Source: an uncultured Acidobacteriia bacterium (GTDB lineage: Bacteria; Acidobacteriota; Terriglobia; Bryobacterales; Bryobacteraceae). From it: DNA of 64,000 nucleotides. The notes beneath the pieces were generated by a model that made no database searches, was not told where the DNA came from, and saw only the letters and a list, made by a program, of their open reading frames with translations. How positions within the stretch are numbered: the stretch's first letter is position 1; each line of letters begins with the position of its first letter. Shown one piece after another: positions 33,758-44,400 of this stretch. The stretch is from the NCBI GenBank assembly GCA_903875575.1, contig CAIQWJ010000052.1:1-64000 (forward strand), read 5' to 3'. Made by a program: the position numbers and the translations under genes.

Positions 33758-34057
33758 ATGCTCGCAACTTCGATTTGCCCCCTGTGCAATTCGCGCGCGA
33801 TGCGCCGGTCCAAGCGCCGCAACGCCGCCGAGTGGCTCGTCAGCGTTGCCATTCTTCCCTGGCGCTGCGATCACTGCCAGGCACGCTTCTTCCGCCTGCG
33901 CGACGAACTCCCCTTCACTTCACCGAGGTGCCGGAACACTTCAGCTCCCAAACGATGGCCAGGCGGCAACCCGGCTGAGCGAATGATCTCGTTTCCGCGC
34001 GGGACTGTGCGGCTCATCCTTCTGGTACTATTAGTACCAGAGGGATTTCCTGGTTGA
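33758..34057 (+). CDS. Small zinc-ribbon protein, copy 1
   Basis: A 99-aa protein whose first 54 residues are nearly identical to copy 2 at 34068. It has CPLCNS at residues 7-12 and CDHCQ near 37-41, two CxxC knuckles that should bind one zinc. Between them is a very basic RRSKRR stretch. After TSP the two copies diverge completely. Here the frame runs on through spacer sequence, including an inverted repeat, so the last 40 residues may be a read-through tail rather than a selected domain. Function is unknown; nucleic-acid binding is plausible from charge. Confidence 0.6.
   Translation: MLATSICPLCNSRAMRRSKRRNAAEWLVSVAILPWRCDHCQARFFRLRDELPFTSPRCRNTSAPKRWPGGNPAERMISFPRGTVRLILLVLLVPEGFPG
34017..34045. 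repeat. Long near-perfect inverted repeat between the zinc-ribbon copies
   Basis: CTGGTACTA-T-TAGTACCAG is a perfect 9-bp palindrome around one T. The pairing extends to 14 bp (34017-34030 with 34032-34045) with a single G-T mismatch. It overlaps the C-terminal codons of copy 1 and ends 22 nt before the copy 2 ATG. Possible roles are operator, cruciform or hairpin in the mRNA. Confidence 0.6.
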
Positions 34058-34067
34058 TTTCGAGACT

Positions 34068-34295
34068 ATGCTCGCAACTTCGATTTGCCCCCTGTGCAAT
34101 TCGCGTTCCATGCGCCGGTCGAAGCGTCGCAACGTTGCCGAGTGGCTGATTAGCGCCGCTCTGCTTCCCTGGCGATGCGAGCACTGCCAGGCCCGCTTCT
34201 TCCGCATTCGCAACGAACTCCCGTTCACTTCGCCCAAACGCCGCGACTACCCCGATCCCCCGGACGACAACGACGCCGCGCAAACCAATGTATGA
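34068..34295 (+). CDS. Small zinc-ribbon protein, copy 2
   Basis: A 75-aa paralogue of the preceding gene, identical in the first 13 residues and with the same CPLCNS and CEHCQ zinc knuckles and basic RRSKRR region. The C-terminus is a short acidic, proline-rich tail (YPDPPDDNDA). The pair clearly arose by tandem duplication: the DNA is about 85-90% identical over 160 nt, then unrelated. It is followed 28 nt later by the GH28 gene. I do not recognise the family. Copy 2 looks like the intact form, since its tail has a normal length and composition. Confidence 0.7.
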   Translation: MLATSICPLCNSRSMRRSKRRNVAEWLISAALLPWRCEHCQARFFRIRNELPFTSPKRRDYPDPPDDNDAAQTNV

Positions 34296-34323
34296 TGATC
34301 TTCGCCACCACACGGAGATCCCT

Positions 34324-35904
34324 TTGAACCATTGCCGGCCAAATTACCGCATCCTCGCACTGACGCTCTGCCTTCTCCCCGCCTGCCTCCACGCCGCTAC
34401 CTTTGACGTGAAATCCTTCGGTGCCAAAGCCGACGGCACAACCCCGGATCGCGCCGCCATCAACAAGGCCATCGAAGCCGCCTCTGCGGCGGGCGGCGGC
34501 ACCGTCATCTTCCCGGCCGGCACCTATCTCACCGGCTCCATCCAGTTGCGCAGCAACATCACCCTCCAGTTCGACCCCGGCACCCGCCTCGAAGCCTCCG
34601 CCGACCCCGCCGCCTACGACGACCCCGAACCCAACTCCTCCGACAAGTTTCAGGACTTCGGCCACAGCCACTTCCACAACAGCCTCATCTGGGGCGAGAA
34701 TCTCGAGAACGTCGCCATCGTCGGCCCCGGCCTCATCAGCGGCAAGGCGCTTTCCCGCAATGATCGCGGTGCCGATAAGGCCATCGCCCTTAAGCTCTCA
34801 CGCCATGTCACTATGCGCGACTTCTCCATCCTAAACGGCGGCCACTTCGGCGTCCTCGCCACCGGCATCGATAACCTCACCATCGATAACGTCATGATCG
34901 ACACCAATCGCGACGGCATCGATATTGATTCCTGCCGCAATGTCCGCATCTCCAACGTGAGCGTCAACACGCCCAATGACGACGCCATCGTTCTCAAGGG
35001 CACCCACGCCCTCGGCTTCGCACGTGCCACGGAAAACGTGACGATCACCAACAGCCTGGTCAGCGGTTACGATATCGGCACGCTGCTCGATGGCACTTAC
35101 AAACGCACCGTCACCGCAGCGCCTGATCGCGACGGCCCGACTGGCCGCATCAAAATCGGCACCGAGTCCGAAGGCGATTTCCGCAACATCACCATCTCGA
35201 ATATCGTCTTCGACCGATCCCGCGGTCTCGCGCTGGAATCCGTCGACGGTGCCCACATCGAAGACGTCGCCGTCTCCAACATCACGATGCGTCAGATTTC
35301 GAACGCGCCGTTCTTCATCCGCCTCGGCAGCCGTATGCGCGCCCCGGAAGGAGTCGCCATCGGCAGCATCCGCCGCATCTCCATCTCGAACGTGGATGTC
35401 TATGATGCCGATCCACGCTACGGCTCCATCATCAGCGGCATCCCCGGTCATGATATTGAAGACGTGAAATTCAGCGATATCCGGATCGTCTATCGCGGCG
35501 GCCTTACTCTCGATCAGGTGGCGAAACAACCGGCCGATCTCGTGAATACGTTCTTCTTCCGCGCGACAGGCGGAGTCCCGCCGCGTGAGCCTTACGCCAC
35601 TCCGGAGCGCGAAAAAGAATATCCCGAGCCGTCTATGTTCGGCATGATGCCCGCGTACGGTTTCTTCTTCCGCCATGCGACAGGCATTGAACTGAATAAC
35701 GTGAGCGTCGGCTATATAAAGGAAGACACAAGGCCGGCCTTCGTCCTCGATCAGGTCAAAGACGCCGATTTCCAGCACGTCAAAGCGGCAAAAGCCTCCG
35801 CCGTTCCCACTTTCGTGTTGCAGAACGTCGAAGGCTTTTCCGTCAACCGGTCAACTCCGGTCCCGGACATGACGTTGCCCAAAACCGATCACAAGGAATT
35901 CTGA
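34324..35904 (+). CDS. Secreted glycoside hydrolase family 28 (polygalacturonase-like)
   Basis: A 526-aa exported right-handed beta-helix enzyme. A signal peptide (ILALTLCLLPACLHA) is followed by the pectate-lyase/GH28 opening FDVKSFGAKADGTTPDRAAI. Catalytic GH28 elements are visible: TNRDGIDIDS, PNDDAIVLKG and GRIKIGTES (the NTDGID, DD and RIK sites). The GHG site is not recognisable in its usual form. The length exceeds simple polygalacturonases, and the C-terminal part has extra helix turns. I chose the TTG at 34324 because GGAG sits 6 nt upstream; an ATG at 34288 would overlap the zinc-ribbon gene. It probably attacks pectin or a rhamnogalacturonan. Confidence 0.88.
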   Translation: MNHCRPNYRILALTLCLLPACLHAATFDVKSFGAKADGTTPDRAAINKAIEAASAAGGGTVIFPAGTYLTGSIQLRSNITLQFDPGTRLEASADPAAYDDPEPNSSDKFQDFGHSHFHNSLIWGENLENVAIVGPGLISGKALSRNDRGADKAIALKLSRHVTMRDFSILNGGHFGVLATGIDNLTIDNVMIDTNRDGIDIDSCRNVRISNVSVNTPNDDAIVLKGTHALGFARATENVTITNSLVSGYDIGTLLDGTYKRTVTAAPDRDGPTGRIKIGTESEGDFRNITISNIVFDRSRGLALESVDGAHIEDVAVSNITMRQISNAPFFIRLGSRMRAPEGVAIGSIRRISISNVDVYDADPRYGSIISGIPGHDIEDVKFSDIRIVYRGGLTLDQVAKQPADLVNTFFFRATGGVPPREPYATPEREKEYPEPSMFGMMPAYGFFFRHATGIELNNVSVGYIKEDTRPAFVLDQVKDADFQHVKAAKASAVPTFVLQNVEGFSVNRSTPVPDMTLPKTDHKEF

Positions 35905-37326
35905 TTAAACCGATTTCACCGGCTTATCCACAGACTTCCAGTTCTTCTCATCCCAGTACATGACTTTACCCTCGCGGTAAGACTCCGCCGCCAGGTTAAT
36001 CACCACCACGGCCTTCGCCCCGGTCTCCACATCCAGATGAGGCTTCTGCCTCGTGCGCATGCAGCTCAAAAAGTTGTCGATGTGCGCGGCCATGCTGTCT
36101 TTCTGATCAATCGGAATTTGAATCTCACTGGTTCCGAACTTCGCCTCATACTCCGCGCCGCCGATCGCCTTCGCCCCGGTCATCTTCCCGTCCACCATCT
36201 TGCCGCCAGTCGTCTGCGGCTTCACCGTGATGTACGGAACCGACCCCTCAAACTTCCCGTGATCCACAACAATCAGCGTCCCCGCATGTCCGCGAATCAG
36301 CCCCGGAATATGCGTGTCGTTCGCCATCGACGAACTCAGCACCAGCGAGTGCCCCTTCGAATACTCCGCCAGCAGATGGAACGTATCCGGCACTTCGCGG
36401 TCCGGCTTCCCGTTCGGCAGCTTGAACACATACGTGCCGCCAGTCGCCATCACCTTATAAGGGAACTGCGGCTCGTCCCAGCAGATATTCAGCGGCGCAA
36501 TCACGTGATAGAACAGGTCGCTCGCAATCCCCAGCGAATAATCCCAGTACTTGCGAAAACGGAAGAAACGGTCGGCGTCGAACTCGCGCTTCGGAGCCAG
36601 TTTGTATTGCGACCCCAGCCACATGTTCCAATCGATGTAATCGTCGCCCTTGCCGTTCGGCCCCGCGTTCGGGTCAATCGTGTAATTCCACTCCCCGCCC
36701 ACCGAGTTGCGATGATACGACCCCTGGCTCTCAATCATCTGCCCGATCATGCCATCCGCAATCGCCTTCTTCGCCTTCGCCCAGATATCGGCCGACGTCG
36801 TCTGCGATCCCACCTGCAGAATCCGCTTCGTCTCCTTCACCTTCTCCACCAGCAGGCGAGCTTCTTCGTTCGTATGCACCATGGGCTTTTCAAGGTAGAC
36901 GTCCTTGCCCGCGTCCATCGCGTCGCTCGCCATCCGGCCATGCCAGTGGTCCGGCGTCGCAATGACGACAGCGTCCAGATCCGGCTGCATCAGCAGTTCA
37001 CGATAATCCGAATAGCCCTTGACCTTGTGTTTCTCGGCCTGTGTCCGCTTGCGCTTTTCGTAGACATCGGAGACGGCCACCACCTGACAGCTGTTGGGAT
37101 TCGCGTTGCCGAACGAAGCAAACGATTGCGCGTCGGACGACCCACGCCCGCCGCAACCAATCACCCCGACATTGATGCGGTCATTCGCCCCGATGATGCG
37201 ATTGCTCATCTTGCTGGCGGCCTTCGCGGCAAAAGCCGGTGCGGCGCTCCCGGCCACAACGCCGGCGGCAGTCACGGTACGGATAAAATCTCGGCGGTCA
37301 AGTGCTTCTTGATTCTGGTCTGACAT
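35905..37326 (-). CDS. Gfo/Idh/MocA-family oxidoreductase with Tat signal
   Basis: A 473-aa NAD(P)-dependent sugar oxidoreductase of the exported Gfo/Idh/MocA type. The N-terminus has a twin-arginine signal ([17 protein letters not shown], about residues 10-35), then the Rossmann motif [17 protein letters not shown] and the family motif [20 protein letters not shown] with the catalytic-type EKP. Secreted members process sugar acids, acetylated sugars or glycosides. Its stop codon directly abuts the GH28 stop on the other strand, so the two genes are convergent. A joint role in pectin use is plausible but unproven. Confidence 0.92.
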   Translation of the reverse strand: MSDQNQEALDRRDFIRTVTAAGVVAGSAAPAFAAKAASKMSNRIIGANDRINVGVIGCGGRGSSDAQSFASFGNANPNSCQVVAVSDVYEKRKRTQAEKHKVKGYSDYRELLMQPDLDAVVIATPDHWHGRMASDAMDAGKDVYLEKPMVHTNEEARLLVEKVKETKRILQVGSQTTSADIWAKAKKAIADGMIGQMIESQGSYHRNSVGGEWNYTIDPNAGPNGKGDDYIDWNMWLGSQYKLAPKREFDADRFFRFRKYWDYSLGIASDLFYHVIAPLNICWDEPQFPYKVMATGGTYVFKLPNGKPDREVPDTFHLLAEYSKGHSLVLSSSMANDTHIPGLIRGHAGTLIVVDHGKFEGSVPYITVKPQTTGGKMVDGKMTGAKAIGGAEYEAKFGTSEIQIPIDQKDSMAAHIDNFLSCMRTRQKPHLDVETGAKAVVVINLAAESYREGKVMYWDEKNWKSVDKPVKSV

Positions 37327-37414
37327 GGAACCCCCTCAGGTCGAATGCCACGAGCGGTGGCAGCGACGATATTATCAAATTTCGCGATTCCGCGCAGAGC
37401 CTCTTCGCGATACG

Positions 37415-38278
37415 TCAGAACAAGACGGAAGGCAGCCACGCCCCGGCTGGCTCGTTGTAAAGTCCCACGCTCATCAGGTTCATCGGCTGCACGACGCGCA
37501 GACCGTTCGCAAGACACCAGCGCAGCAGTGCGCTGTTGCGGGTGGGCACCAGAATACCAGGGCCGCCGAAGGAATCCACCGAGGCAATGAGCGCCTGCAT
37601 GTCGAGGTTGGTCTCAGCTGTGGCGTGGCCGAAGAAGGCCATGTGCGTCGTGTAACCGGTGATGCGGCCACCGCGTTCCACTACCAACGCAGTACCCTGC
37701 TGGATGGCCGAAGGTAATTCCATCGCGCGGTTAAAGCCGTGCACGCGCAGAGACAACTGCGCGCACGCGTCCAGGTCGGCAGTTTGCGCGGGCCGGACGC
37801 CGCATCCGGGCACGCTGCGTTCGATGGTCCGCCCCTGAAGACAGGCGAGCGGATCGCGCACGTCGAAACCAAGCCGTGTATAGAGCGAGAGAGAACGGTT
37901 GTGAAACGCCGCCTGCACGAGCCGCACTCCGGCGAGGCCTCGTACGCTTGCCCTGTCCATCACGGCCTGCATCAGAGCACGCCCCACGCCGTGATTTTGC
38001 ACGTCAGGGTCAACGGTGATGGGCCCGACTCCCGCGATCACGGTGCGCTCATCGAGGCAATTGCTGCCGACGATCCGGCCGTCGATTTCTGCGACCACAC
38101 CGTAGCAACTCTCGCTCGCGAACATATGGGAAAGCACACCGATGGCGGCCTCCGGTCCCGGGAAGTCGCAAGGGAATCCGTGCGCGGCGTTGATTCGTGA
38201 AAAGGCGTTATAGCAGATTGAACCGCAGATTGCAGCGTCACTCGGTGTGGCCGTTCGAACGACTAATTCTGAGGACAT
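37415..38278 (-). CDS. GNAT-family N-acetyltransferase, two-domain
   Basis: A 287-aa protein with an N-terminal GNAT domain (about residues 1-150; acetyl-CoA site VDPDVQNHGVGRALMQAVMD and the LSLYTRLGFDVRD signature). The second half (PAQTADLDACAQLSLRVHGF onward) resembles a degenerate GNAT-like domain. The ATG at 38278 starts at MSSELVVRTATPSDAA, which fits a GNAT beta-1 strand; an in-frame ATG 33 nt upstream adds residues that look non-coding. The substrate is unknown. It is divergent from the unknown gene at 38374. Confidence 0.85.
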   Translation of the reverse strand: MSSELVVRTATPSDAAICGSICYNAFSRINAAHGFPCDFPGPEAAIGVLSHMFASESCYGVVAEIDGRIVGSNCLDERTVIAGVGPITVDPDVQNHGVGRALMQAVMDRASVRGLAGVRLVQAAFHNRSLSLYTRLGFDVRDPLACLQGRTIERSVPGCGVRPAQTADLDACAQLSLRVHGFNRAMELPSAIQQGTALVVERGGRITGYTTHMAFFGHATAETNLDMQALIASVDSFGGPGILVPTRNSALLRWCLANGLRVVQPMNLMSVGLYNEPAGAWLPSVLF

Positions 38279-38373
38279 GGGTGCAGCCTCCAATTGCAGA
38301 AATTGTAGCAATTCACACGACGCTGGAACCGAGCCACGACGTAGACTATGATTTTATAGAAACGAGTTTAACC

Positions 38374-39657
38374 ATGGCCAAAGCCCTTAATTCTAAACTA
38401 TATAGGTCCAACCTTTCCATCGTGGAAGAAGGTGCCGCAGCGTCCGTTCAGGCCGCCGCCGCAGCCGGTGGCGGCGTGCTCCGCTGCTTCCCCAGCTTCG
38501 TGGGCCGCAAGTTCTGTCTGCCCGGCAAGAACCTGGAACTGGTGGATGAGGACTACTTCCCCGAAGGCCGTTCCGGTTGGGCTATCGACGAACGCTGGAA
38601 CGGCAGCGCCATCCTGGCCGATACCGGAAACGGCATTCACGGCGAAGGCCTGTGCCATTTCCATCATCCCGATGGACACCTGATTCCGATGGATGCCGCC
38701 GTACACGGCGCGCCCGATTTCATGGTGGGGCCGCTCTACCGCACGCTGAACGGCACGGGTTTCTACAACAAGGAATTCGACAACCTCTATCCGCTGGGCC
38801 ACCACATGCATCCGTTCAAGCCGGAGGCGTATAACTTCAACGCGTGGCGCAACAAGCGTTATAAAAACGATTGGCACACGTCGGTGGGCCTGATGGATTA
38901 CGTCACCGAAGAAATGATGGCGCAGTTCGTGCGCGATTTCATTGACGGCAAGGACAACCACATTCGCAGCCATGCGCGCAATCTGCTGATCCGCATGGGC
39001 ACAGGCTTCATGACTCCAACCCGCATCCTGCACGGACCGGCGGCTGTAAATACGGAAGAACCGCAACGCGATCGCGACGACTTCCGGTTCTACCAGAGCC
39101 ACGTGCTCTGTCCGGAAGGCGAAGTCTATCTGGGCAACGAACTGCTGTTCCGCCATCTGCCCGAAGGCCTGGAAGGCGAGGATCGCGTGCAGCGCCTGGT
39201 GTCGGATATCGATATGGCCCGCAACAAGGATCCTTTCATTGTTGAAAAACACCTGCTAATGCCGGTCGTGGACAAAGAAGTCAGCCATGGCGGCTTCCAC
39301 GACGAGTGGCGTGTTTACGGCAAGCCAAATGGCGACGAACTGTTCAGCCTGCGTCAGTTCGAACTGGCTCCGGGAGCGGAGACAATTCTGACTGGCCCGG
39401 CTGCACTGTGCATCTTCCACTTCTGCCACGGACAGGGAACACTTGGAAACCACAAGGTGGAAGTGAAATCCGGCATTCGCCTGGGCGAAGCGCTCGATGA
39501 CGAGTTCGTGATTCCGTATGGTGCGGCGAAGACGGTGGGCGGCATCAAACTGAAGAACACCAGCAAGACGGAACCGCTGGTGGGTACGCGCTGCTGGGGG
39601 CCGGAAGCGTGGGGCCACAAGATGCCGAAGGCACCGTTCGAAACCTGGAAGTCATAA
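38374..39657 (+). CDS. Uncharacterised histidine-rich protein
   Basis: A 427-aa soluble protein I cannot place in a family with confidence. The ATG at 38374 follows a sequence with no ribosome-binding site; the open frame upstream is antisense to the GNAT gene. Residues near 75-150 have clustered histidines (LCHFHHPDGHLIPMDAAVHG and GHHMHPFKPE). Others lie near the end (CIFHFCHGQGTLGNHKVEVK), which looks like a metal-binding beta barrel such as a cupin. The conserved look and a strong downstream terminator indicate a highly expressed single gene. Confidence 0.7.
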   Translation: MAKALNSKLYRSNLSIVEEGAAASVQAAAAAGGGVLRCFPSFVGRKFCLPGKNLELVDEDYFPEGRSGWAIDERWNGSAILADTGNGIHGEGLCHFHHPDGHLIPMDAAVHGAPDFMVGPLYRTLNGTGFYNKEFDNLYPLGHHMHPFKPEAYNFNAWRNKRYKNDWHTSVGLMDYVTEEMMAQFVRDFIDGKDNHIRSHARNLLIRMGTGFMTPTRILHGPAAVNTEEPQRDRDDFRFYQSHVLCPEGEVYLGNELLFRHLPEGLEGEDRVQRLVSDIDMARNKDPFIVEKHLLMPVVDKEVSHGGFHDEWRVYGKPNGDELFSLRQFELAPGAETILTGPAALCIFHFCHGQGTLGNHKVEVKSGIRLGEALDDEFVIPYGAAKTVGGIKLKNTSKTEPLVGTRCWGPEAWGHKMPKAPFETWKS

Positions 39658-39676
39658 GCGGATAGTAGAAAGAAGA

Positions 39677-39712
39677 AAAGCCCTCGTCACTCGTGAAGTG
39701 GCGAGGGCTTTT
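39677..39712 (+). terminator. Rho-independent terminator
   Basis: AAAAGCCCTCG and CGAGGGCTTTT form an 11-bp stem, with the inner bases TCAC/GTGG adding partial pairing around a short loop. Runs of A and T on both flanks would let it work in both directions for these convergent genes. Confidence 0.88.
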
Positions 39713-39736
39713 GTCTTGCCGGAGCAACCCGCGGAT

Positions 39737-41307
39737 TTACTGATACACCACGCTTGCGTTGACGGTATTTGTATTCCACCCCCCGATGCTGAAATCCGTC
39801 CCCGGTATGACCACCTGCTGAGCGGACTGGATATACACAAACACCGACCCGTTCGGCGTACTCCCATTCGCCGGCGTCAGCGCCAGCAGGGTCGATGCCG
39901 GAACTGTAAACTGGCCTGGGCCTATCGGGGCTAAACACTCAAACTGCGTATAAGAATTGCCGCTGCCGTTCGTGTAGCCTGAGATGTTGACCACGCTGTT
40001 GGCATCTCCGCCCGCCCACGTGATCTTCAGCCCCTGATTCCGCACCACCGTCTTGATATTCGAGTTCGTCCACGTAAACGAGGGAGGCCCGCTAAGTGAC
40101 ACCGAAAATGGGCCAATGTCCTTGCCACCGGCACCGGAGAACTTGTAACTTCCCGAAGTCACGGTGGCAATATTGCCCGCGTAAATGCCGGCCTGCTGCA
40201 ATTGAAGCGCCACGCTCGCTCCTGCGGGAGGCGTCATCGTAATAGTACCGGCATCTAATCCCGTCCCCGCCGGAATCCCGGAGTCATTCGGATTGCCACT
40301 ATGGTTTCCACCCTGCCCAGGTAACACAAACGTGGTGCAATTGCCCGGCGATACCGGATCGCTGAAATTCACCTTGGCTACTGCCCACTGCGCTGGAGTG
40401 AAGCGAAGGATGAACGCAGCAGCCTGCTTCTGATCGGCATCCACCTGCACAGCGCCAATCGTCACGCTTCCCTTCGCCAGAGCGGCGTCAATCCCGATCT
40501 GTCCGGCAAGCACCGCACTATCCGTACATGCGCCGCCATTCGGCGCGATCGGAATAGTCGTCGAATTACTGATCTGCACCGGCGTCGTGTCCGACTGCAC
40601 TACCAGCGACACGTTGCACCCTGAAAGCCCCGCCGGCACCGTGAAATTAATCTGGTTCAGTCCGACGCCGCCGGAAACACCGGCATAAGTCTGGCTCGCC
40701 TCAATCCCGCCCACTAGGACGTGGATTGCCGGGAAAGTACCTTTCGTTGCATAGCCAGTGTCGTTATCCGTTGGCCCCAGACCAGTACCCCACAACGTGT
40801 AGGTCTTGCCTGGAATCGTTGAGTTGTGGGCGTCATGACGTTGTACGACGCATCTGTGACGACGGCGCGTCCCCCGCCTGACTGGTTCGCGGTGGAAATG
40901 CCGAAGTTGCTGACCACCACGGAAGTCGGGAACGAGTTTCCCGCCACTCCGTTGTAGATCACCTGTATTGTGGCGGTAGAGCCTGCGGGTACGTTCGACG
41001 GCATGACTGCGGCCACCTGGGTATTCAGTACATACAGAATCGGCGCGTTGTAGACAATCCCCTTTTGCGTGATCTTCACCTGCACGCCGTTCGTTGCGGG
41101 CAGTATGGTTGGCAGGGGAATGCCGGCCTGTACCAAAGACGTGGGACCAAGGTCCGTCCCGTACAGAATAAAGAGCGAACCTTCGGCGATACCGTAATTC
41201 GGCAAGCCGGAGAGAATGTTGCTGGCTGGGTTCTGGACGGAATTGATGGCGGGTGCGGCCGCGAACAGCGTGGGTGCGATGAGAACACTAAGGAGCAGTT
41301 TGTTCAT
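39737..41307 (-). pseudogene. TIGR03437-like surface protein, frameshifted
   Basis: Two open frames together make one secreted protein of about 520 aa. The 5' part (41307 to about 40830) has a signal peptide (LLLSVLIAPTLFAAAPA) and beta-rich sequence: EGSLFILYGTDLGPTSLVQA, then GIVYNAPILYVLNTQVAAVM. The second frame resumes with the in-phase continuation TYTLWGTGLGPTDNDTGYA, LNQINFTVPAGLSGCNVSLV. This is the Solibacter-type TIGR03437 pattern. The phase change falls near 40820-40840, without a long homopolymer. It is either a real inactivating indel or a sequence error. Confidence 0.75.
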
Positions 41308-41433
41308 AATGTTTGTATATTGTAATCATAAAGATTCTGGAAAGACAACGACAGTTTTCGGTCGCTTCGGGCGACAGAAGCGATCAGAACCCTGCTAAGG
41401 AAACCTGCGCTCAGCTATTATGAAGCCATTCCT

Positions 41434-44400
41434 ATGCACATCAGAGTTCTCAGCCATCTCCTGCTTGTCGCGACGGTGGTGCTGACCTCAGCCAGCGCCG
41501 TCGCAGCCACTTTCGATGCCGGACTTTTCTCCGAACTGCGCTGGCGCTCCATCGGCCCCATCCGCGGTGGCAGAACCAAGGCCGCTGCCGGAGTCCCGAG
41601 CCAGCCGAACGTCTTCTACATCGGCGTCGTCAACGGGGGAGTCTTCAAGACCACCGACTATGGCCGCACCTGGAATCCGATCTTCGACGACCAGCCCACC
41701 GGATCCATCGGAGCAGTCGCGGTGGCGCCTTCGAATCCGAACATTGTCTATGTGGGCAGCGGTGAAGGCCTGCAGCGGCCAGATCTCTCAACCGGCGACG
41801 GCATCTACAAGTCAATCGACGCAGGCAAAACGTGGACGCATCAGGGGCTTCGCAACGGCCAGCAGATCCCGCGCATCGTGGTGGACCCGCGCAATCCTGA
41901 CCGCATCCTGGTGGCCGTGCTCGGCCATCCCTATGGCCCGAACGAAGAACGCGGCGTTTATCGTTCCCTCGATGGCGGCCGAACCTTCGAACGAGTTCTC
42001 TACAAGGACGAGAACACCGGTGCCTCCGACATTGAGCTGGACCCCTCCGATCCAATGACCGTCTACGCATGCCTGTGGGAAGCACGCCAGGGTCCCTGGG
42101 AAAACGGCGCCTGGAGTGGCAAGCGGCGGCATCTTTAAATCGGTGGATGGCGGCACGACGTGGCAGCAACTCGCAGGCGGTCTTCCAGCCATCGTCCAGG
42201 CCTACGTTCGCGTGGCTCCGTCAAATCCGAAGCGGCTCATCGCGAATGTGGCGAGCACTAACGGCGTCGGGATCTACCGTTCCGACGATGCCGGCGCGAC
42301 CTGGACCCGCATCACGAACGATCCAAGGCCTGCCACGCGCATCGGCGGCGGCGACACGCCCGTGCCGGCGATTGATCCGAAGAATCCCGACACTATCTAC
42401 GTCACGAGTATTGTCACCTGGAAATCCACCGACGGCGGCAAGACCTGGACAGGCATTCGCGGTGCACCCGGCGGCGACGATTATCAGAACATCTGGATCA
42501 ACCCCGATAACCCCGATATCATTCTTCTGGCCAGCGATCAGGGCGCCATCATCACCGTGAATCGCGGAGCCACCTGGAGTTCCTGGTACAACCAGCCCAC
42601 CGCGCAGATGTATCACGTGAATGCCGACAACGCCTTCCCGTATCGGCTCTGTGGCGGGCAACAGGAAAGCGGGTCGGCCTGCGTCTCCAGCCGCGGCGAC
42701 GACGGCCAGATTACCTTTCGCGAGTGGCACCCAGCGGGTTCGCAGGAGTACGCATGGATTGCGCCCGACCCCCTGAATCCCGACATGGTTTACGGCGCGG
42801 CCCGCAGCGGCGTCACGCAGTTCAACCGCAAGACCGGGCAATCGCGCAACATCTCGCCCACGCCGATTCGCGCCGCGGATTTCCGCACCGTGCGCACCGC
42901 ACCTCTTGCCTTCTCCCCGGTCGATCCCCACACTCTCTACTTCGGTGCGAACACTTTGTGGAAGACGCGCGACGGCGGGAATACCTGGACGAAGATCAGC
43001 CCTGACCTAAGCCGTAAAACCTGGGATCAGCCCGCCACTCTCGGCAAGTACGCCAGCGAGGCCAGTGCAAAACCCACGCAGCGCGGCGTGATTTATTCGC
43101 TTGGCCTTTCGCCGCTTAGCGCCAACCGGATCTGGGCGGGCACGGATGATGGCCTGATCCACACGACGGCCGATGGAGGCGCGCACTGGAAAGATGTGAC
43201 GCCTCCCGCGCTGAAACCTTTCCAGAAAGTCGCGATTATCGACGCCGGGCACTTCGATGCCAACACCGCCTATGCAGCGATCAATACGTTCCGGCTGGAC
43301 GATATGAACCCGCACATCTACCGCACGCACGATGGCGGCAACACGTGGACAGAGATCGTGAAGGGAATTCCGGCAGGCGCGGCAACCGACGTCGTGCGGG
43401 AAGATCCAAAGCGCAAGGGACTGCTCTTTGCGGGTACCGAACAGGCCGTTTACGTTTCCTTTGACGATGGCGATAACTGGCAATCGCTACGCCAGAATAT
43501 GCCCGCGACGTCGATACGCGATCTCATCGTGAAAGACGACGATCTGGCGGTGGCAACGCACGGACGGGGCTTCTGGATTTTCGACGACATCACGGCGCTT
43601 CGCCAGCTGACGCCGGAAGTCGTCGCGTCACCAGCATTCGTGTTCAAGCCGGAGACCGCGGTGCGAATCCGCTGGAACATGAACACCGATACGCCGCTGC
43701 CGCCGGATGAGCCGGGCAGCGCGAACCCGCCGGATGGCGCTGTGATCGATTACTATCTGGGGGCGAGTGCCTCCGGAGCGGTCACGCTGGAGATTCTCGA
43801 TCGCGCCGGAGCCGTGGTTCGTCGTTATTCGAGCCAGTATAAGCCCGCGCAACCGGGCCCTGAGTTCGCCATTCCGACTTACTGGCTGCGGCCCGCGAAG
43901 ACGCTGGCCAGTACTCCGGGACTGCATCGTTTTGTGTGGGACCTGCATTACGAGCCTCTGCCGGGAGGCAGCACGGAACTCCCGATTGCCGCCATCCTGG
44001 GTGATACGGCCCCCACGCCGAACGCGCCCTGGGTCATGCCAGGCAACTACACGGTAAAACTGACGGCCGGAGACAAGACGTACGCGCAGCCTCTTGTTGT
44101 GAAGCTGGATCCTCGCGTGCATTCGTCGATCGCGGCGCAGGGCAGTCTGTCAAAGGCCTTGTATGACGACATGCTGAAAGCCACGGCCGTCTTGAATGAG
44201 ATCCGTGATCTGGAGCCACGAATTGCCTCGGCCCGAACAAGGGCTGGCAGCGCCGAGATCACGGCTTTGCTGGATGCGTTGACGAAAAAGATTGACCGGG
44301 GTTCCATCGCCAGAGTAAATCAGCAAATGGACACTCTGATGCAAACCCTCCAATCGGCTGACATGCCGCCAACCGTACCGCAAACCGCCGCCGTAACCAG

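Noticed and set aside
36037-37323. A 428-codon plus-strand frame opposite the Gfo/Idh/MocA gene
   Set aside because: Arg/His-rich antisense composition; the oxidoreductase on the minus strand is complete with a Tat signal.
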